A stretch of 64,000 nucleotides of DNA from Aurantiochytrium sp. KH105 (GCA_003116975.1 BGKB01000185.1:62001-126000); one strand, 5' to 3'. Shown: positions 30,508 to 43,430, counted from the first letter of the stretch. Program-made: numbers and translations. The notes: generated from the sequence alone by a model not told the origin.

Positions 30508-30894
30508 TTACGCGGTCTTCTCCTCGCCCTCGTGCTTCTCGACGCCCATGAGCTCAGGGGCGGCGCGCGCGCTGGGGAGCGGCTCAAAAATAGTCATGAC
30601 GAACTTGGATCCGGACGACTTGATCTCGAGAAAGATCTTGTGGTTCGTGCCTGCGACAACCTGGCGCTGGACACCAATGATCTTGACATCTGCGACGTCC
30701 GAGACCTTGGTGTTCTCTCCGGACGACTGGACGGTCTCCTCGAGCTTTGGCAAAAAGGTGTCGAGGAGCTGGTGCGTGGTCTCATCGGGCTCCTGGAGGT
30801 CGCCAAAGGCGCCCACGAGCTTCTGCTGCCGGGGCACCTCCTCGCGGCGCGAGTCGACGAGCTCCTCCTGCTGCTTGACCTCTGCGTCCGTCAT
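30508..30894 (-). CDS. Cystatin-family cysteine protease inhibitor
   Basis: Small protein of 128 residues, ATG at 30894. The central loop reads RQVVAGTNHKIFLEI, matching the cystatin QxVxG inhibitory loop followed by a beta-strand. Upstream, LVGAFGDLQ provides a glycine near the N-terminal trunk, and a helix (TTHQLLDTFLPKLEETV) precedes the loop, as in the cystatin fold. No signal peptide and no disulfide cysteines are visible, so it is stefin-like and cytosolic. Length is slightly above typical stefins (about 100) because of charged N- and C-terminal tails. Likely role: inhibition of papain-type proteases in the cytosol or after lysis. Confidence 0.85.
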   Translation of the reverse strand: MTDAEVKQQEELVDSRREEVPRQQKLVGAFGDLQEPDETTHQLLDTFLPKLEETVQSSGENTKVSDVADVKIIGVQRQVVAGTNHKIFLEIKSSGSKFVMTIFEPLPSARAAPELMGVEKHEGEEKTA

Positions 30895-31595
30895 TGTGCT
30901 CGAAAGCTCTGTCTTTGCTCTTGACTGCTGGCGCTAGATTTATTCGAAGGTTCTCGGTGCTTTCGAAGTTGCGGGTTTGCCTGGGTCTCCTGCCGCTGTG
31001 CTGCAGCTTCACGCGCCCCTCTGATCTGTCTGCAGCTGCAGCTCTGCCCTGCTCTGCACTGCTCAGCTCAGCTCATCGAGGCCGCTGCAGCTGCTGCGAA
31101 ACATTCCCGCCTTCCATCGCGCCCGCGCTTGCACGCGTCCGCGGCGCAGACGCCTAGGGCCCTCTACGTGCGCGCTACGAGCCCGCGCCCTGACGGTCAC
31201 CGCCCCCACGCCGCCACATTTCGCAAGAACCTCTGCTTGAGGCTCTCCAAGAAGCTCTGCATCAGCGCCGGGAGCCCGCGTTCGCTCCAGAACGCGCCGG
31301 GATGTTCTCACCGCGTAGTTTCGATACTAGTTGTGAAACTAGTTGTAAACGCGAGACTAGTGCAGATGTAGTTGTATACTAGCAAGAATGTGGGTGCTGC
31401 TACAGCTCTATAGTAGGCCTAACTTAACTGTAGGCTGCTTCGCAGTGGGTCATTCACTGTGTCCATGGAAGATAATGGTGCCGTTACGATAGACAGTGAC
31501 CATGGTGAGTGATTGCGACAAAGCAAGCAACGAGGAACTCAAGACCTTCACCACCATGGTGACCGTTCGGCAACTTATCAAGCCTTGGGCTTTTG

Positions 31596-31637
<42 letters not shown>

Positions 31638-32176
31638 TTGATGACGATGATCACCATTCGTGCGGTATTGGTTTGATTATGGAAGCCGCGTCGGCACTCG
31701 ATTCTTATCACCGCAGACCAGGTATTAACCGCTTACCCTCCCCCCCTCCACACCGCTTACCTCCAAAAGAGTAAAACGCAAACAGGGCCGGCCCGCTTTG
31801 AATAAAGCAAAGTAACGCTCCAAGCCCCGCGGTAGGGAAAGAAAGAAAGAACCGGAGTCATTCACGAAAATGGGTTTTGGGAGTCCGTTTCGTTTGGCGG
31901 CCCGCCTTGTCGATCGACGCTACAGCGCAGGCTCGTGCCGCGGCCGTGGTGCGCTGCGCGACAAAACGAAAAGGCGCAGCTGCCCGCCAGGCAGGGCGCT
32001 CGCTGCCCGCGAGCCGCAGAGCGGCAACGTCGGAGGCGTGGCGTGGCGTGGCGTGGCTCTTCTTCTTTGTGTTGTGACCGAGCGAGCCGCAGCAGACCTC
32101 GAGCCAACCAGGGAGTGAGTACCTGGGCCAAGGAGGTCGGGACAAGCCAGGGCTGAGAGCGACCTCCATCGAGACG
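30895..32176. promoter_or_regulatory. Divergent region between cystatin and channel genes
   Basis: A 1.28-kb gap with no supported gene. It contains three ACTAGT sites in about 45 bp (31327-31367), a 7-bp inverted repeat TAGTTTC/GAAACTA there, two CACCATGGTGA-like palindromic sites near 31498 and 31554, and an AAGC run at about 31600-31638. Both flanking promoters must lie here. Confidence 0.4.
31600..31638. repeat. AAGC tetranucleotide run
   Basis: About nine uninterrupted AAGC units in the upstream region of the channel gene. Confidence 0.9.
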
Positions 32177-34984
32177 ATGAGTGGTGTGAACCCAAACCAG
32201 CTCCTGGCGTCAATTGAACGCAATAAATCATTCCAAAGGCCACGAGAACGAACCCGATTCAATGGCGATCTGAGCGCGCTCGACTCTGCAGAAGGATTTG
32301 GCCCGAGCGGGGTTGACCTCCTCAAATACCAGTACGAGGAATACGTCGGCTCCTCCGCGGCAGCATACCCACGCTCAAGAGTTGTTCCCCTCCCCACGGT
32401 CGCTGATGGCGAAGAAGACAGCGGGAACGACAGCGAGAGCGAGAGCGAGAGCGACTGCGCCAGCTCACCAGAGAGCTCTGTAAACGAAAGTACCAAGTCT
32501 GATGAAAAGGTCTACGGAGGCAATGCTTGGACCAAGACTGCCGCAGAATCAACGAAACGACGCAACTCCTCAGAGGCTGGCTTTGGTGCCGCATCACGCA
32601 AGGAGACCGATGTGGAGGAAAAGTTGTCCGAGAGCAGCGGTTCCGACGCGTTCAACATCCCGTCACCAAGTCTCGAAGAGGCTCTTCCAGATCTCAGCTC
32701 CAGACATAGCGCCGTGCGACGATCGACAAAGGAGCACACTGCCAAGGATGGCTCAATGAAAATGAAGAGCTTTCGACAGAGCAACAAGGGCAATAGTCTA
32801 TCGCGCCCCGCGAGCGGTACAGACTCGGGGGGGCGTCGAACGAGCTCTGAGATTATCGCCAGCGAAATGCAAGATGCTGTTGGCGATCTCCCTTCCGAGG
32901 CTGGACAACGGCTCGAGCAAGAAATCACCACGCCCGCGCGAGATGAACATACAGCCCCACCGAGCGAGCCAGAAGAAACAACAAAGAAACACTGGCGCAA
33001 GCTGCGCGTCGCCGCGAAAACAATCGGGGGCATTAAACAGGTAGAAAATGATATGCGGCTCTACGGCGTCTCTGGCGCAGGGCACGCCGACATGTACGAC
33101 GAGACCGATCCGCGTTTCTACAAGCAGACGGCGTACACTTCAAAGCACTGGTTCATCATGCTGCCCCGCAATCGGTTTCGACGCGTGTGGGAGGCACTCT
33201 TGATTGCAATGCTCTTGTATGTTGTCTTTACCGTACCGGTGCGCGTGTGTTTCGATATTGAGGTCACAGGCGGCGCAGCCACCTTTGATCTTATTGTGGA
33301 CGTGCTCTTCATCTTGGACATTTTCGTCAATGTGGTTTGCGCCTACGAGGATTCCAATGGAGAACTAATTGTTGAGCCCAAGCTCATCGTTCTCCACTAC
33401 ATGCGTACATGGTTCATTCTGGACGTCATTGCTTCCGTGCCAATCTACAGATTTGTCTCGCTTGACTCGAGCGTCGAAGAGGCGCAGATCAACAGACTTG
33501 GTAAGATTGCGCGGCTTCCTCGGCTGTTACGCCTCATGAAGCTCTTACGACTCCTCAAGCTGTTGCGAGTCTTCAAACTCATGCGCTACTTCCAGCAGTG
33601 GGAGCGTCACAACATTGGCATGAATGGGGCCTTTACGCGGATGTTCAAGGTCATTTTCGGTGTTTTTCTCGTCACGCACCTCATTGGCTGCTTTTGGTAC
33701 TTTGTCGCTTGGGCAGGGCATGACACCATACCGGAGGACAGTTGGATCGTACAATACGGCATCGAAAATCATGACGACATGTCCAAATATTTAAGTTCCA
33801 TTTATTGGTCCTTTAGCACGCTCACCACCATCGGCTACGGAGACGTCCGGGCTTTTACGAATCGTGAGAAAATATTCAGCATTGTCTGCATGGTCGTCGG
33901 CGTCAGCTGGTATGCCTTTGTTATTAGCACCATCTCTTCGATCATGACAATGTTCGACAGGCGCACAGCTGCCGTCAAGCGCAAGCAGCGGCTCCTCGTG
34001 GATTTTATGCGCGAAACGCACATGCCGTGGGCCATGCGCAGGCGCATCATGACCTATTTTGATTACGCAACTACACGCGAAAGCAGCGACGCAGACCCGA
34101 ACGAAATGGCCAGCGTGCTGTCCATGCTCTCGACCCAATTGCGCACCGAGGTCACGCTGCACGTTCATCGACACCTCGTACCAAAAGTACCCTTTTTCCT
34201 CAACAAGAGCCCGCAATTCATTGCGTCGACCGTGTCGCTTCTTCGACCGCTGCAATACGCAAAGGGCGACTACATTTCGACGCGCGGGCAGCACGCTGAT
34301 GAAATGTATTTTCTCATCGAAGGTCGCGCCGTGGTTGTCCTTTCTGACGGTCGCAAGTTCAAGAGCATCATTCAGGGCTCATACTTTGGCGAAATTGGTT
34401 GCATGCTTTCCGAAAGACATCGCGTTTCTGTCGTTGCTGCCTCGGAATGCCATGTCTATGCCTTGAGTAAGGCCGATCTCAGGTCACTCATGGACGAATA
34501 TCCTGATGTGGCCAGCGAGATCCGCTTCAACGCGAAAAAGCGACTCGAGCACGTCAACAGACGCCGGAGCATCGACAAAGGTGCCTACTCCAAGGTGGAC
34601 ATGTCTGCAATTCGAGCGCAAAACTTCATCACCAGCTTTCCCGGTGTCGCCACGCGCGACGATGATGTCAAGGCGGCGGAATCAGATGCCGCGGGGGACC
34701 TCCGATCGCAGCTGACAAGCAGCTCCAGCTACACCTCTTTGGCGGACTCTCTCTACGACGAAAATGATGATGATAGCGACTACGATATGGGCAATGGGTC
34801 GAGCGGGGGCGACGGCGTCAGCAAGTCGCAATTCAAGTCGATGCAAGCCTGGTTGAGCAAGGTCGACCGATCTGTAGAGCTCCTCATCGAGGACAACCGC
34901 AAGCTTCGCGGAAGCGTCGAGCAGCTTCATGCCATGCTTGCCTCCACGCTGGCCATAATGCAGGTCGCACAAAATGAAAAATAG
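32177..34984 (+). CDS. Voltage-gated K+ channel with cyclic-nucleotide-binding domain
   Basis: Plasma-membrane cation channel of 935 residues, ATG at 32177. Residues 1-285 are Ser/Glu-rich and disordered. Six transmembrane segments span about 330-590. S4 carries regularly spaced Arg/Lys (ARLPRLLRLMKLLRLLKLL), showing voltage sensing. The pore reads IYWSFSTLTTIGYGDV with the K+ selectivity filter GYGD at about 553-556. A C-linker and a cyclic-nucleotide-binding domain follow at about 680-800, with the phosphate-binding-cassette region FGEIGCMLSERHRVSV. A Ser/Asp-rich tail and a short coiled coil end it. The architecture is that of the EAG/HCN/plant AKT group; I cannot place it more finely. The cassette lacks the usual Arg-Ala-Ala-(Ser/Thr) wording (RHRVSV instead), so cyclic nucleotide binding may be lost or altered. 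Confidence 0.92.
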   Translation: MSGVNPNQLLASIERNKSFQRPRERTRFNGDLSALDSAEGFGPSGVDLLKYQYEEYVGSSAAAYPRSRVVPLPTVADGEEDSGNDSESESESDCASSPESSVNESTKSDEKVYGGNAWTKTAAESTKRRNSSEAGFGAASRKETDVEEKLSESSGSDAFNIPSPSLEEALPDLSSRHSAVRRSTKEHTAKDGSMKMKSFRQSNKGNSLSRPASGTDSGGRRTSSEIIASEMQDAVGDLPSEAGQRLEQEITTPARDEHTAPPSEPEETTKKHWRKLRVAAKTIGGIKQVENDMRLYGVSGAGHADMYDETDPRFYKQTAYTSKHWFIMLPRNRFRRVWEALLIAMLLYVVFTVPVRVCFDIEVTGGAATFDLIVDVLFILDIFVNVVCAYEDSNGELIVEPKLIVLHYMRTWFILDVIASVPIYRFVSLDSSVEEAQINRLGKIARLPRLLRLMKLLRLLKLLRVFKLMRYFQQWERHNIGMNGAFTRMFKVIFGVFLVTHLIGCFWYFVAWAGHDTIPEDSWIVQYGIENHDDMSKYLSSIYWSFSTLTTIGYGDVRAFTNREKIFSIVCMVVGVSWYAFVISTISSIMTMFDRRTAAVKRKQRLLVDFMRETHMPWAMRRRIMTYFDYATTRESSDADPNEMASVLSMLSTQLRTEVTLHVHRHLVPKVPFFLNKSPQFIASTVSLLRPLQYAKGDYISTRGQHADEMYFLIEGRAVVVLSDGRKFKSIIQGSYFGEIGCMLSERHRVSVVAASECHVYALSKADLRSLMDEYPDVASEIRFNAKKRLEHVNRRRSIDKGAYSKVDMSAIRAQNFITSFPGVATRDDDVKAAESDAAGDLRSQLTSSSSYTSLADSLYDENDDDSDYDMGNGSSGGDGVSKSQFKSMQAWLSKVDRSVELLIEDNRKLRGSVEQLHAMLASTLAIMQVAQNEK

Positions 34985-35370
34985 ATTCTGACCACACGAG
35001 TTCTTTTTCCAAACACGCCAGTGTGTGAGAGAGAGAACAAAAATATTTTCAGCCTTCTGCGCGCGCTCACCAGCAAGGATTAACAAAAGTGCCTCCGGCA
35101 ATGCCGCTCACGAAAGGTTACTTTCATTATCAGTATCTTCGTCATCTCTTTTTTGATTTCATTCGACTATACGTTGTGTCCTAGGAAAAGCTCCATATGC
35201 CTTGACCAACTGAGCGAAGCGTGTTATACGGAATTCTGACAGAGCGCATTCCTGCGCAAGATTCATTCAATTGGAAAAGAGAAGAAACGAACAAATGATC
35301 CCACGCTTCATTCCTTCTGACCACGTGTTGCTACTTGTCAAACCTGAAAGACCTCGACATGAGTAACATT
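34985..35370. other. Convergent intergenic region
   Basis: Separates the 3' ends of the channel (+) and SERCA (-) genes. I see no gene or notable repeat. Confidence 0.4.
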
Positions 35371-38300
35371 CTAGACCTGTTTGAGACCACTCGGATCATC
35401 GTCGCCAAAGCTCACACCGCCAAAGTTGAACGAATGCTTTTTCAGCTTCGACGAGGAACCCTTGCTACGCGAGGAGCGGTGACCCAGGAAACCCCGGGTG
35501 AGCAAGCGACGCGAAAAGAACTTTACCGTCTCATCGAGAACAAGCACGGGAAAGGAGAACCAAAAGACCGCTAGCCACTCGTCAAACGTGATGGGCGCTA
35601 CAGAAAAAATGTTTGCCAGCCACGGGACGTAGAGAATTCCAAAGTGGAGTCCGAAAGAAAGCGCAATTGCAGCCAAGAGCCACGCGTTCGACCAAGGTGG
35701 CACGCTAAAGAGAGATTCGTTCTCTGACAGCGAGTTCAGAGCATTGAACATTTCGATCGTGACGAGAATGGACAGAGCAATTGTGCTCGGGTGCCGAATC
35801 TGACCGTCGTGCCCGTGCTTGAAGATCTTGCAAGAGTATCCCTGCGCCTGTGCCTCTTCCTCGACACAACTTTCAAAGGATACGAGCTGAGAAAATGAAA
35901 TTTGCGGCCCGCCCTCAAAGAGCGTGTACCACCAGCAAAACCCAAGCACGACCGCAAGGCCCACATAGAGACCAATCACCATGTACCGAAAAGCCATCCA
36001 GGCGTCGACGATTCCTTCCTTGCGACTGCGCGGTTTCCGGCGCATCACGTCCGAGTCTGGCAAATTGAAGGAGAGCGCGGTCGCTGGCAATCCATCCGTG
36101 ACAAAGTTCACCCACAACAGCTGCACGGGAATCAGAGCCTCTGGAGTGCCAAGCAAAGCCGTAAAGAAGATGCACGCTACCTCGCCAATGTTAGAAGAAA
36201 TCAGGTATCGAATGAACTGCTTGGTGTTGGCAAAGATGGCGCGTCCCTGACGTACGGCACTCACGATCGTGTTAAAGTTGTCATCCACGAGGACCATGTT
36301 GCTTGCCTCTCGGGCAACGGGCATACCCGACCCCATGGCAATGCCAATGTCCGCTTGCTTTAAGGCCGGCGCATCATTGACGCCATCGCCGGTCATGGCC
36401 ACAACCTCACCCGCCTCGCGCAGGTATCGCACCACCTCGAGCTTGTGTTTGGGTTCGACGCGCGAAAAGACTGTAAGACGCTTCACAGCGACGCGCTGCT
36501 CCTCGGCGCTCATGCCGGACCACGTGGCCCCGGAAATCGATCTTCCCCCAAGTGTGGGGTCGTCCGACGGAGCGTGCATGAGGCCCACGAGCTCGCAGTC
36601 GCTTGGTCCTGCCATGTACGGCTCGTGGGCCGCCGCGTCATCCGCGTGTTTACGTGGCAAGACCCCGATCTCGCGACAGACGGCTTCCGCCGTCTCCTTG
36701 GCGTCACCCGTGATCACCATGACTCGGATACCAGCGCGTTGGCACTCATGGATGGCGGAGCGCACCTCGGGACGTGGGGGATCGCGCATCGCGACGAGAC
36801 CAACAAAGGTGAGTTGTTGCTCGATGGCCTCAAAGTGCTTCACGTTGGTAATGTCGAGGGCTGACTGAGACTCCGCAGGAGCCTCTCCCTGGGCCAGGGC
36901 GAGACAACGGAGGCCCTGCGAGGAGAGCTCGCTCACTTTGGCCATAAAATCATCTCGAAAGCTGTTCGTCACGGGAACGGTTCCGCCCGAATTGAGCCTC
37001 GCGCGTACACAGCGGTGGATAATCGAGTCTGGTGCGCCCTTGACAAAAAGAAGGCGAGGCCTGGCGGCCCCAGATGCGGTCTGATTTGCAGCCATGGACT
37101 CTGGGACAGATGGCGTGCAAATGACGCTCATGCTCTTGCGCGTTCGGGTGAATTCCAGCATCGCGTCCTTCTTGTACTGATTCTTCCAGTATCGCGAGCA
37201 CGAGCAGGCTTGCGAAGTGATTGCTACGGCCGACTCGCCGCGCTGAATAAGGTCGCGCAAGTCCTCGCGGTCGTTGACGATCATGTCATTGGGCAGCCCA
37301 AGCTTTTCGACCATGACGCGCAACGCTGCCTCGGTTGGCTCGCCCGTGCGCACAAACGTGTGCAAGCTAGGGTCGTACTCGAGCGAGGCTTCGTTGCAGA
37401 GTGCAGCAATGCGCGCCATATCGGTGAGCGCCGGGTTCGACGCAGCCGGGTTCTCGAGAACCGCAGGGCTGCTGTTCGAGGTCAGTGAAGGGGTAAGTGT
37501 TACTCTCCCTACGGGCGTGTAATCGGCCCCCTCGACATCGAGTTCCAAGAGCGCCGGGTCCTGCTTGCCGTGGTTAACCCCAGCTTGCCCGCCGTTTGCG
37601 GCGCCGCGACCGCCCGTCACAGCACTCGCAAAGGCCGCCATCGCGCTCATCGCATTGCCGCCTTCGCTGCTCTCGCTCGATTTCACGCCCGCTGCGGCGC
37701 CACGCATGTCTGTCGCAATGACAATCTTGTTCACGACCATTTGGTTCGTCGTCAGCGTACCGGTCTTGTCTGCACAAATGACAGACGTGCAACCCAGGGT
37801 CTCAACGCTGGGAAGCGAGCGCACAATCGCGCCCTCGCGGGCCATGAGTCGCGTTCCGAGCGCCAAGCAGGTGGTTACCACCGCCGGCAAGCCTTCGGGA
37901 ATTGCCGCCACAGCAAGCGCTACCGCAATTTTAAAGTAGTAAATGGCACCGCGCAGAATACCGCCGTGAATTGGGTCATCAAAGTGGTGAATGTTGATCA
38001 CCCAAACGACAATGCAGATGATGGCAATCCATTTGCTCAGCTGCTCACCGAACTCATCAAGCTGGATCTTGAGAGGTGTTTTTTCCGGCTCCTGGTCCGA
38101 GATGCTACGATGAATGCTTCCAATGGCCGTGTTCACGCCTGTCGCCGTGACAATGGCGAGCGCGCTGCCGCGCGTAACCAGGGTTCCTGCAAAGAGCATA
38201 TTGATCTTGTCTTGGTTCACCACCGTATCGTTGATCGCGGTTTGCAGGCCGGCCGGCGTTGGCTCGCTGATGCTTGAGCGCCGCACGAGCCGTTCGACCG

Positions 38301-39083
38301 TCTTTTGACAAGAGTCGCTCTCGCCCGTCAAAACAGACTGGTCCACTGTCATGACAGCGCTATGAATAACAACAACGCGGCAATCCGCAGGAACTTTGCC
38401 TCCGACCTGGATCTTGACCAGGTCGCCGGGAACGAGATCAGACGAAGGAAGTTGCCGCTCCACGCCATCGCGAAGAACAACGGCTGACGCCGCCTCGTAC
38501 TCTTTGAGCTCCTGTATTGCCTTTTCAGCGTTCGACTCTTGCACAACGCCTACTATGGCGTTGGCGATAAGAATGAGCAGAATCACAAGCGGTTCCATGA
38601 ATGCTGTGATTTTGTCCTCTTCGTCCTCGAAGATGGCGAGCACAAAGGATATCATCGCAGCGCCAAGGAGAAGAAGAACCATGAGATCTTCGAACTGCTT
38701 TAGCACAAGCTTGAAGAATGGTGTAGGTTCTTCTGCGGGCAGCTCGTTTTTACCATGCAGCATCGCGCGCTGCGCAGCGTCTTCCTCTGTGAGCCCGCGA
38801 CTCAGGTTCGTCCGCAGGGCGTCCACCACTCTGTGCAAGGTTGCATTTTCATTCCGTCAGACCAGCTGCGCTTCCGCGACCAATTGAACACGAGACACGC
38901 AAGCAGAGGTCTGGAAGCGAGACTGTAACGAGCTCGCTGCGTCCAACATTCACATCCATGGCTTGCCACACTCTCTGCTCGCGTTGTCATCGACGCGCCC
39001 CGTCGTACACCCCCTCTTCCCCCCCCTCAAAAAAATAAAAAATAGAGAAACTTACTCTGTGACGTCCAGGTGCCACGGCTCAT
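35371..39083 (-). CDS. SERCA-type calcium-transporting P-type ATPase
   Basis: P2A ATPase that pumps Ca2+ into the ER. Family motifs are all present: NELPAEE and QFEDLMVLLLLGAAMISFVL near the N-terminus, PEGLPAVV in M4, the phosphorylation site DKTGTLT, MVITGDAKETA, GDGVNDAPALKQADIGIAMG, and LLWVNFVTDGLPA in M6. The long frame has no ATG at its start. Exon 1 at 39083-39056 (ATG, donor GTAAGT) joins in phase to an exon beginning at 38828 (acceptor AG) across a 227-bp intron containing a good CTGAC branch-point-like site. The result is 1161 residues. It exceeds animal SERCA (about 1000) because of insertions in the nucleotide-binding domain and a Ser/Lys-rich C-terminal tail. The family call is firm; the first exon is a deduction. 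Confidence 0.9.
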
Positions 39084-39761
<678 letters not shown>

Positions 39762-39980
39762 TTACACAATGTCGAGATGCAGCGCGTCGTCGTCTTGGTT
39801 ATTGTCGCGTTTGTGCTGCTTGAAGGGATGTTGCACGGCTGACGCGTGATCGGGCGACACAAAAAAAGGCGAGCTAGAGGCCCCGACATGGTCCTCCGAA
39901 TCGCCCTTGTCGGTGCAGTTGTTGTCCCGCTCGTGTCCGTATGCTGCTGTTGCTTCTTGCGACGTTTCGGCATTCTTGTC

Positions 39981-40012
<32 letters not shown>

Positions 40013-42611
40013 GATCATCACCTTCCTCCACCTCCTCCCCCTCCGCCAACTCCTCTTCCGTGTCAGTGACTTCGTCATCATTGTCATAGTGAGTTGTGTC
40101 TTGATGGTCTATGTGATCGATGACGTGATGCATCCGGTCAAGCACCGAGCGCACGCTAGGATCATTGGGGTTGACTTGAGCAATGCGGCGAAATTGGTCG
40201 AGCAAGGCCTGAGCAGGAAATTCGTCTCCGTCTTGAGAAATCTCGGTTTGCATTCCCATATCACGAACTTCCGTGCGCCCCACTCGGTAGCGAAAGCCCT
40301 TGTTTCGAATTACTTCGTTGTATCGTTCGCGAACCACAGCGTTCATATATTGCTTACGCGAACGGCCAATAGAATCGATCATTTCCATATGCACGTGCCA
40401 GAGATCCGGATCAAAAACGCGGAAGTGCGCCATAATGCACCAAAGAAGCAGACTGTATGCATAGCGCATAGTCGTGTGCGACTTGGGCTTGTTGCCATAA
40501 AAAAGGTTCCCGTGTTGCAAAAAGCGCTCAATGCGGGAAGGACTGATGATGAAGCGCCCATTACCATCCATGAGCACCTGCCGACCGACGTGCCGATAGC
40601 CTTTTAGTGTAAGAGCCCGCAAGAGATTGCGTGGAGGGCCTTTGGGAATGATATCGCCTGCATTGACGAAACGATTTGTCTTGGGCACGAGCAAATTGTA
40701 TCGCGATCGAAAGACAAAGTTTCCGCAGCGAGGGGAGCCAAACGTCGTGCACGCAATCGCCACGTCAACACGGTTCGTTCGTTTGCGCAATAGCGCGCCG
40801 AGGTCAAAGGCGCAAAGCGTCGCGAGTCCTGCGCCAAGGGAATGCCCCGTGCAAAAGACTGCCCGAATCTGATTCCCGTACTGATCCACAGCCAGTCGTT
40901 CAATATGGGCACGAATCTGGTCTCGAATCCGCCCATAGGCTTCAAGAAAACCGCGATGGACGTGCGCAGTGAGCCCGCGTTTGGCGAAAAGTGACTCTTG
41001 GGCGTTTTGCAGGTCGTTGACGAGCTCAACGTCGTTAGCCAGGTCCCATGGCACCAATTGCATGGCCAAGTCCGTTCGTGCATTGGCTTCGGATGCTGTG
41101 CCGCGAAAAGCGACAAAGACGCGGTCGTCACTGCTGGCCACGAGACAATGCGTGTCAATATCGTCGTCGATAATGTGCTCCTCCAGCGAGAACGCCGGAG
41201 ACTCGATGAGAGCAGCCTCCTCCTCAAAGCTCATTTCTCCCCGCTTACGCCCGAGAAAGTAGGTGACGACCGTAAAATTAAAGGCAAGAATTTCCGTCTC
41301 CAAAATCATCACGTTGAGATCGCGAACCGTAGTGACGATCGAAGGCTCGCCCACAATTTCTGCACGGGCCATGGAAGCTAGCTCGCGCCATGACTCGGAC
41401 ACTTCGAGGTTGCGCAACCTGCGCGACGAGGTCGAGGAGACCTCCGTGCCTAAACGCGTCAGCGCAAGAAGCGGGACCACGTGCTGAATCTTGCGCGCCC
41501 CTTCCTCTGACATAATGTACACCGGTCGCTCTTGGTCCTCGAGACGCAAATTGCGACGCACGACGAGACGCTCTCTGAAAAAGAGAAGTGCGTTCTCTTT
41601 TTGTTGCTCTGTGAGTGCAGCAGAGGTCTCGTGCGCCTTGCCAAGCGCTGACAAGCGCGCCAACGAGTCACCAATATCCAGATCGGCGCCAGACATTTGC
41701 GAGCGCGCGCGCCGGAGCTCTTTTGTTTCGCGCTGTCGCACGGGACGAGACATTGGGCAAAAACAGCCGCGGACACCCACCGAGTCTGCAGGAAGATACG
41801 CCATGGCCATGAGCGAGGATGAGACAACGAGGTAAAAACCATAGTAGTTGATCGAAATCGAGGCTCCAGTAAGTCCAACTTGGTAGAGTGGATCATACAC
41901 GAGCTCAAATTCGTCTTGCGCGTTGCGAATCGGCCTGTACAGCCAAAAGTCCACACTTGTTATGGACACAACGAGTATGCCCAGGAATCCAATCAGCGAG
42001 CAGAGAAGCAAAGACTGCAGCGCATAAAACAAAAAGCTCACCTGCTGCGGACGCGTCACCGAATATGGCACGCGCCAAAGCGCGCGTTTGGCGCGCTGTA
42101 GAAGCCGCGAATACGAGAACAACAGGCCGAACTCTAACAAGAAAATGACGCCCGCACCCACAGCCCGAGAAAAGACGCGATCGTCCGCGCAAGGGGACCC
42201 TTCGGACGTGCAGACGCGAATTACCGTAATAATTCCCATCAGCGGAACTACGTTCGAGATGACATTCAAGCGCGTAGCATAAATGGAATTGAAGATGACG
42301 AGCGCAATTGCCAATGAAACATTGAAAAAGCCGAGCTTTGACATGTAGAGCAATTCCTTATAGCCTCGCTCATCCCAGAGCTGTTTCTCCAGAAGTCTTC
42401 GCATTCGTTGCACAACAGCCTCGAGACCAAAGGGGGAGAATCCATTTCCCCCCTCAGAGAACACCTCGGACCGCTCTGCACTATCGCGTCTCGGTCCAGG
42501 TCGTTTCTGCCGCGTCTTCATGCGAGCAATCGGCTCGCTTGGCCCGCCGGTTGGCTCTGATGATTGTATAGACGCTCCTTCGGATAGTTCACTTGGTTGT
42601 TTCCCAAGTGG

Positions 42612-42644
<33 letters not shown>

Positions 42645-43430
42645 ATCCTGCGTGTGTGTTTGTGTGCCGTTTTCTGACGCTTGTGCATGCTGAAAAGAGT
42701 CTTCATAATGCTGCTCGGTATCTGCTGAAGCAAAGGACATCTCTGCAGAGCGCAAGATCACGCGCGTGAGCTCCGCAAGAACGCCGAACATGGCAATACA
42801 CATGTAAGACATGACGGCACTAACGAGAGACAGGAGCTTGAGTGAGTGCATACTGTCAAAGCTGAGTTTGTGAAGGAGAAAATCACTCGATGGATTCTCC
42901 TCGAGGGCTTTACGCGTCGACACCCAAAACCAGCCAGCGCCCCAGAATGAGGTGATTGGGCTTCCAAAGAGGAAAAGCACCACGCCAACCACAAGTAGCT
43001 GCTCCGGGAGTGGCTTGGAGTTTCCGGGAACGACGAGCTTGCGAATGATGCGTTGTGGGTACGCAACTACAACGAAAACCACAATGACGGCCGTCACGAC
43101 GTGCACGGTCCCTGACAGACACACGACGGCAACTTGGGTGTCGATGTCCCCATCCTCGGATCCAATGCCAATCGTTGCCAAAGAGACGGACGAAGCAATG
43201 AGAGTGAAGAGCGCCACGAGACCCATCGTCAGCCATACTATGTCGAGTGATCGAGACGAGAGCACCTCAATTTTCAGCTGCGGGACCATGCCCACGTTGA
43301 GAAACATGGTCGTCTTCTCGAGACGCTCGAGCTGCTGCACAGCCTCAATATGGTCTCCATCCTCTCGGAGCTCGGAGAGGCGCAGGTCTGTTAGCCCTCG
43401 CGTGAGGCGTCGCTGGGAGCCCGCGACCAT
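39762..43430 (-). CDS. Multi-pass membrane class 3 lipase, DAGL-like
   Basis: Predicted membrane lipase of 1222 residues if it starts at the ATG at 43430; the open frame extends upstream but that part is Arg/Ala-rich and GC-driven. About nine or ten hydrophobic helices occupy residues 50-620, interrupted by a hydrophilic insert (about 240-360) with a Gln-Thr repeat coded by TCTGCG units. The lipase class 3 domain lies at about 740-930: VFVAFRGTAS supplies the oxyanion region, GHSLGAG holds the nucleophile Ser864, and GSPRCGN and FVNAGDIIP follow. A membrane part before a class 3 lipase recalls sn-1 diacylglycerol lipase, which has only four helices, so the larger membrane part is unusual. The C-terminal tail is acidic with a poly-Gln run (CAA/CAG repeat near 39985-40010). 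The substrate is inferred to be a glycerolipid. Confidence 0.8.
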
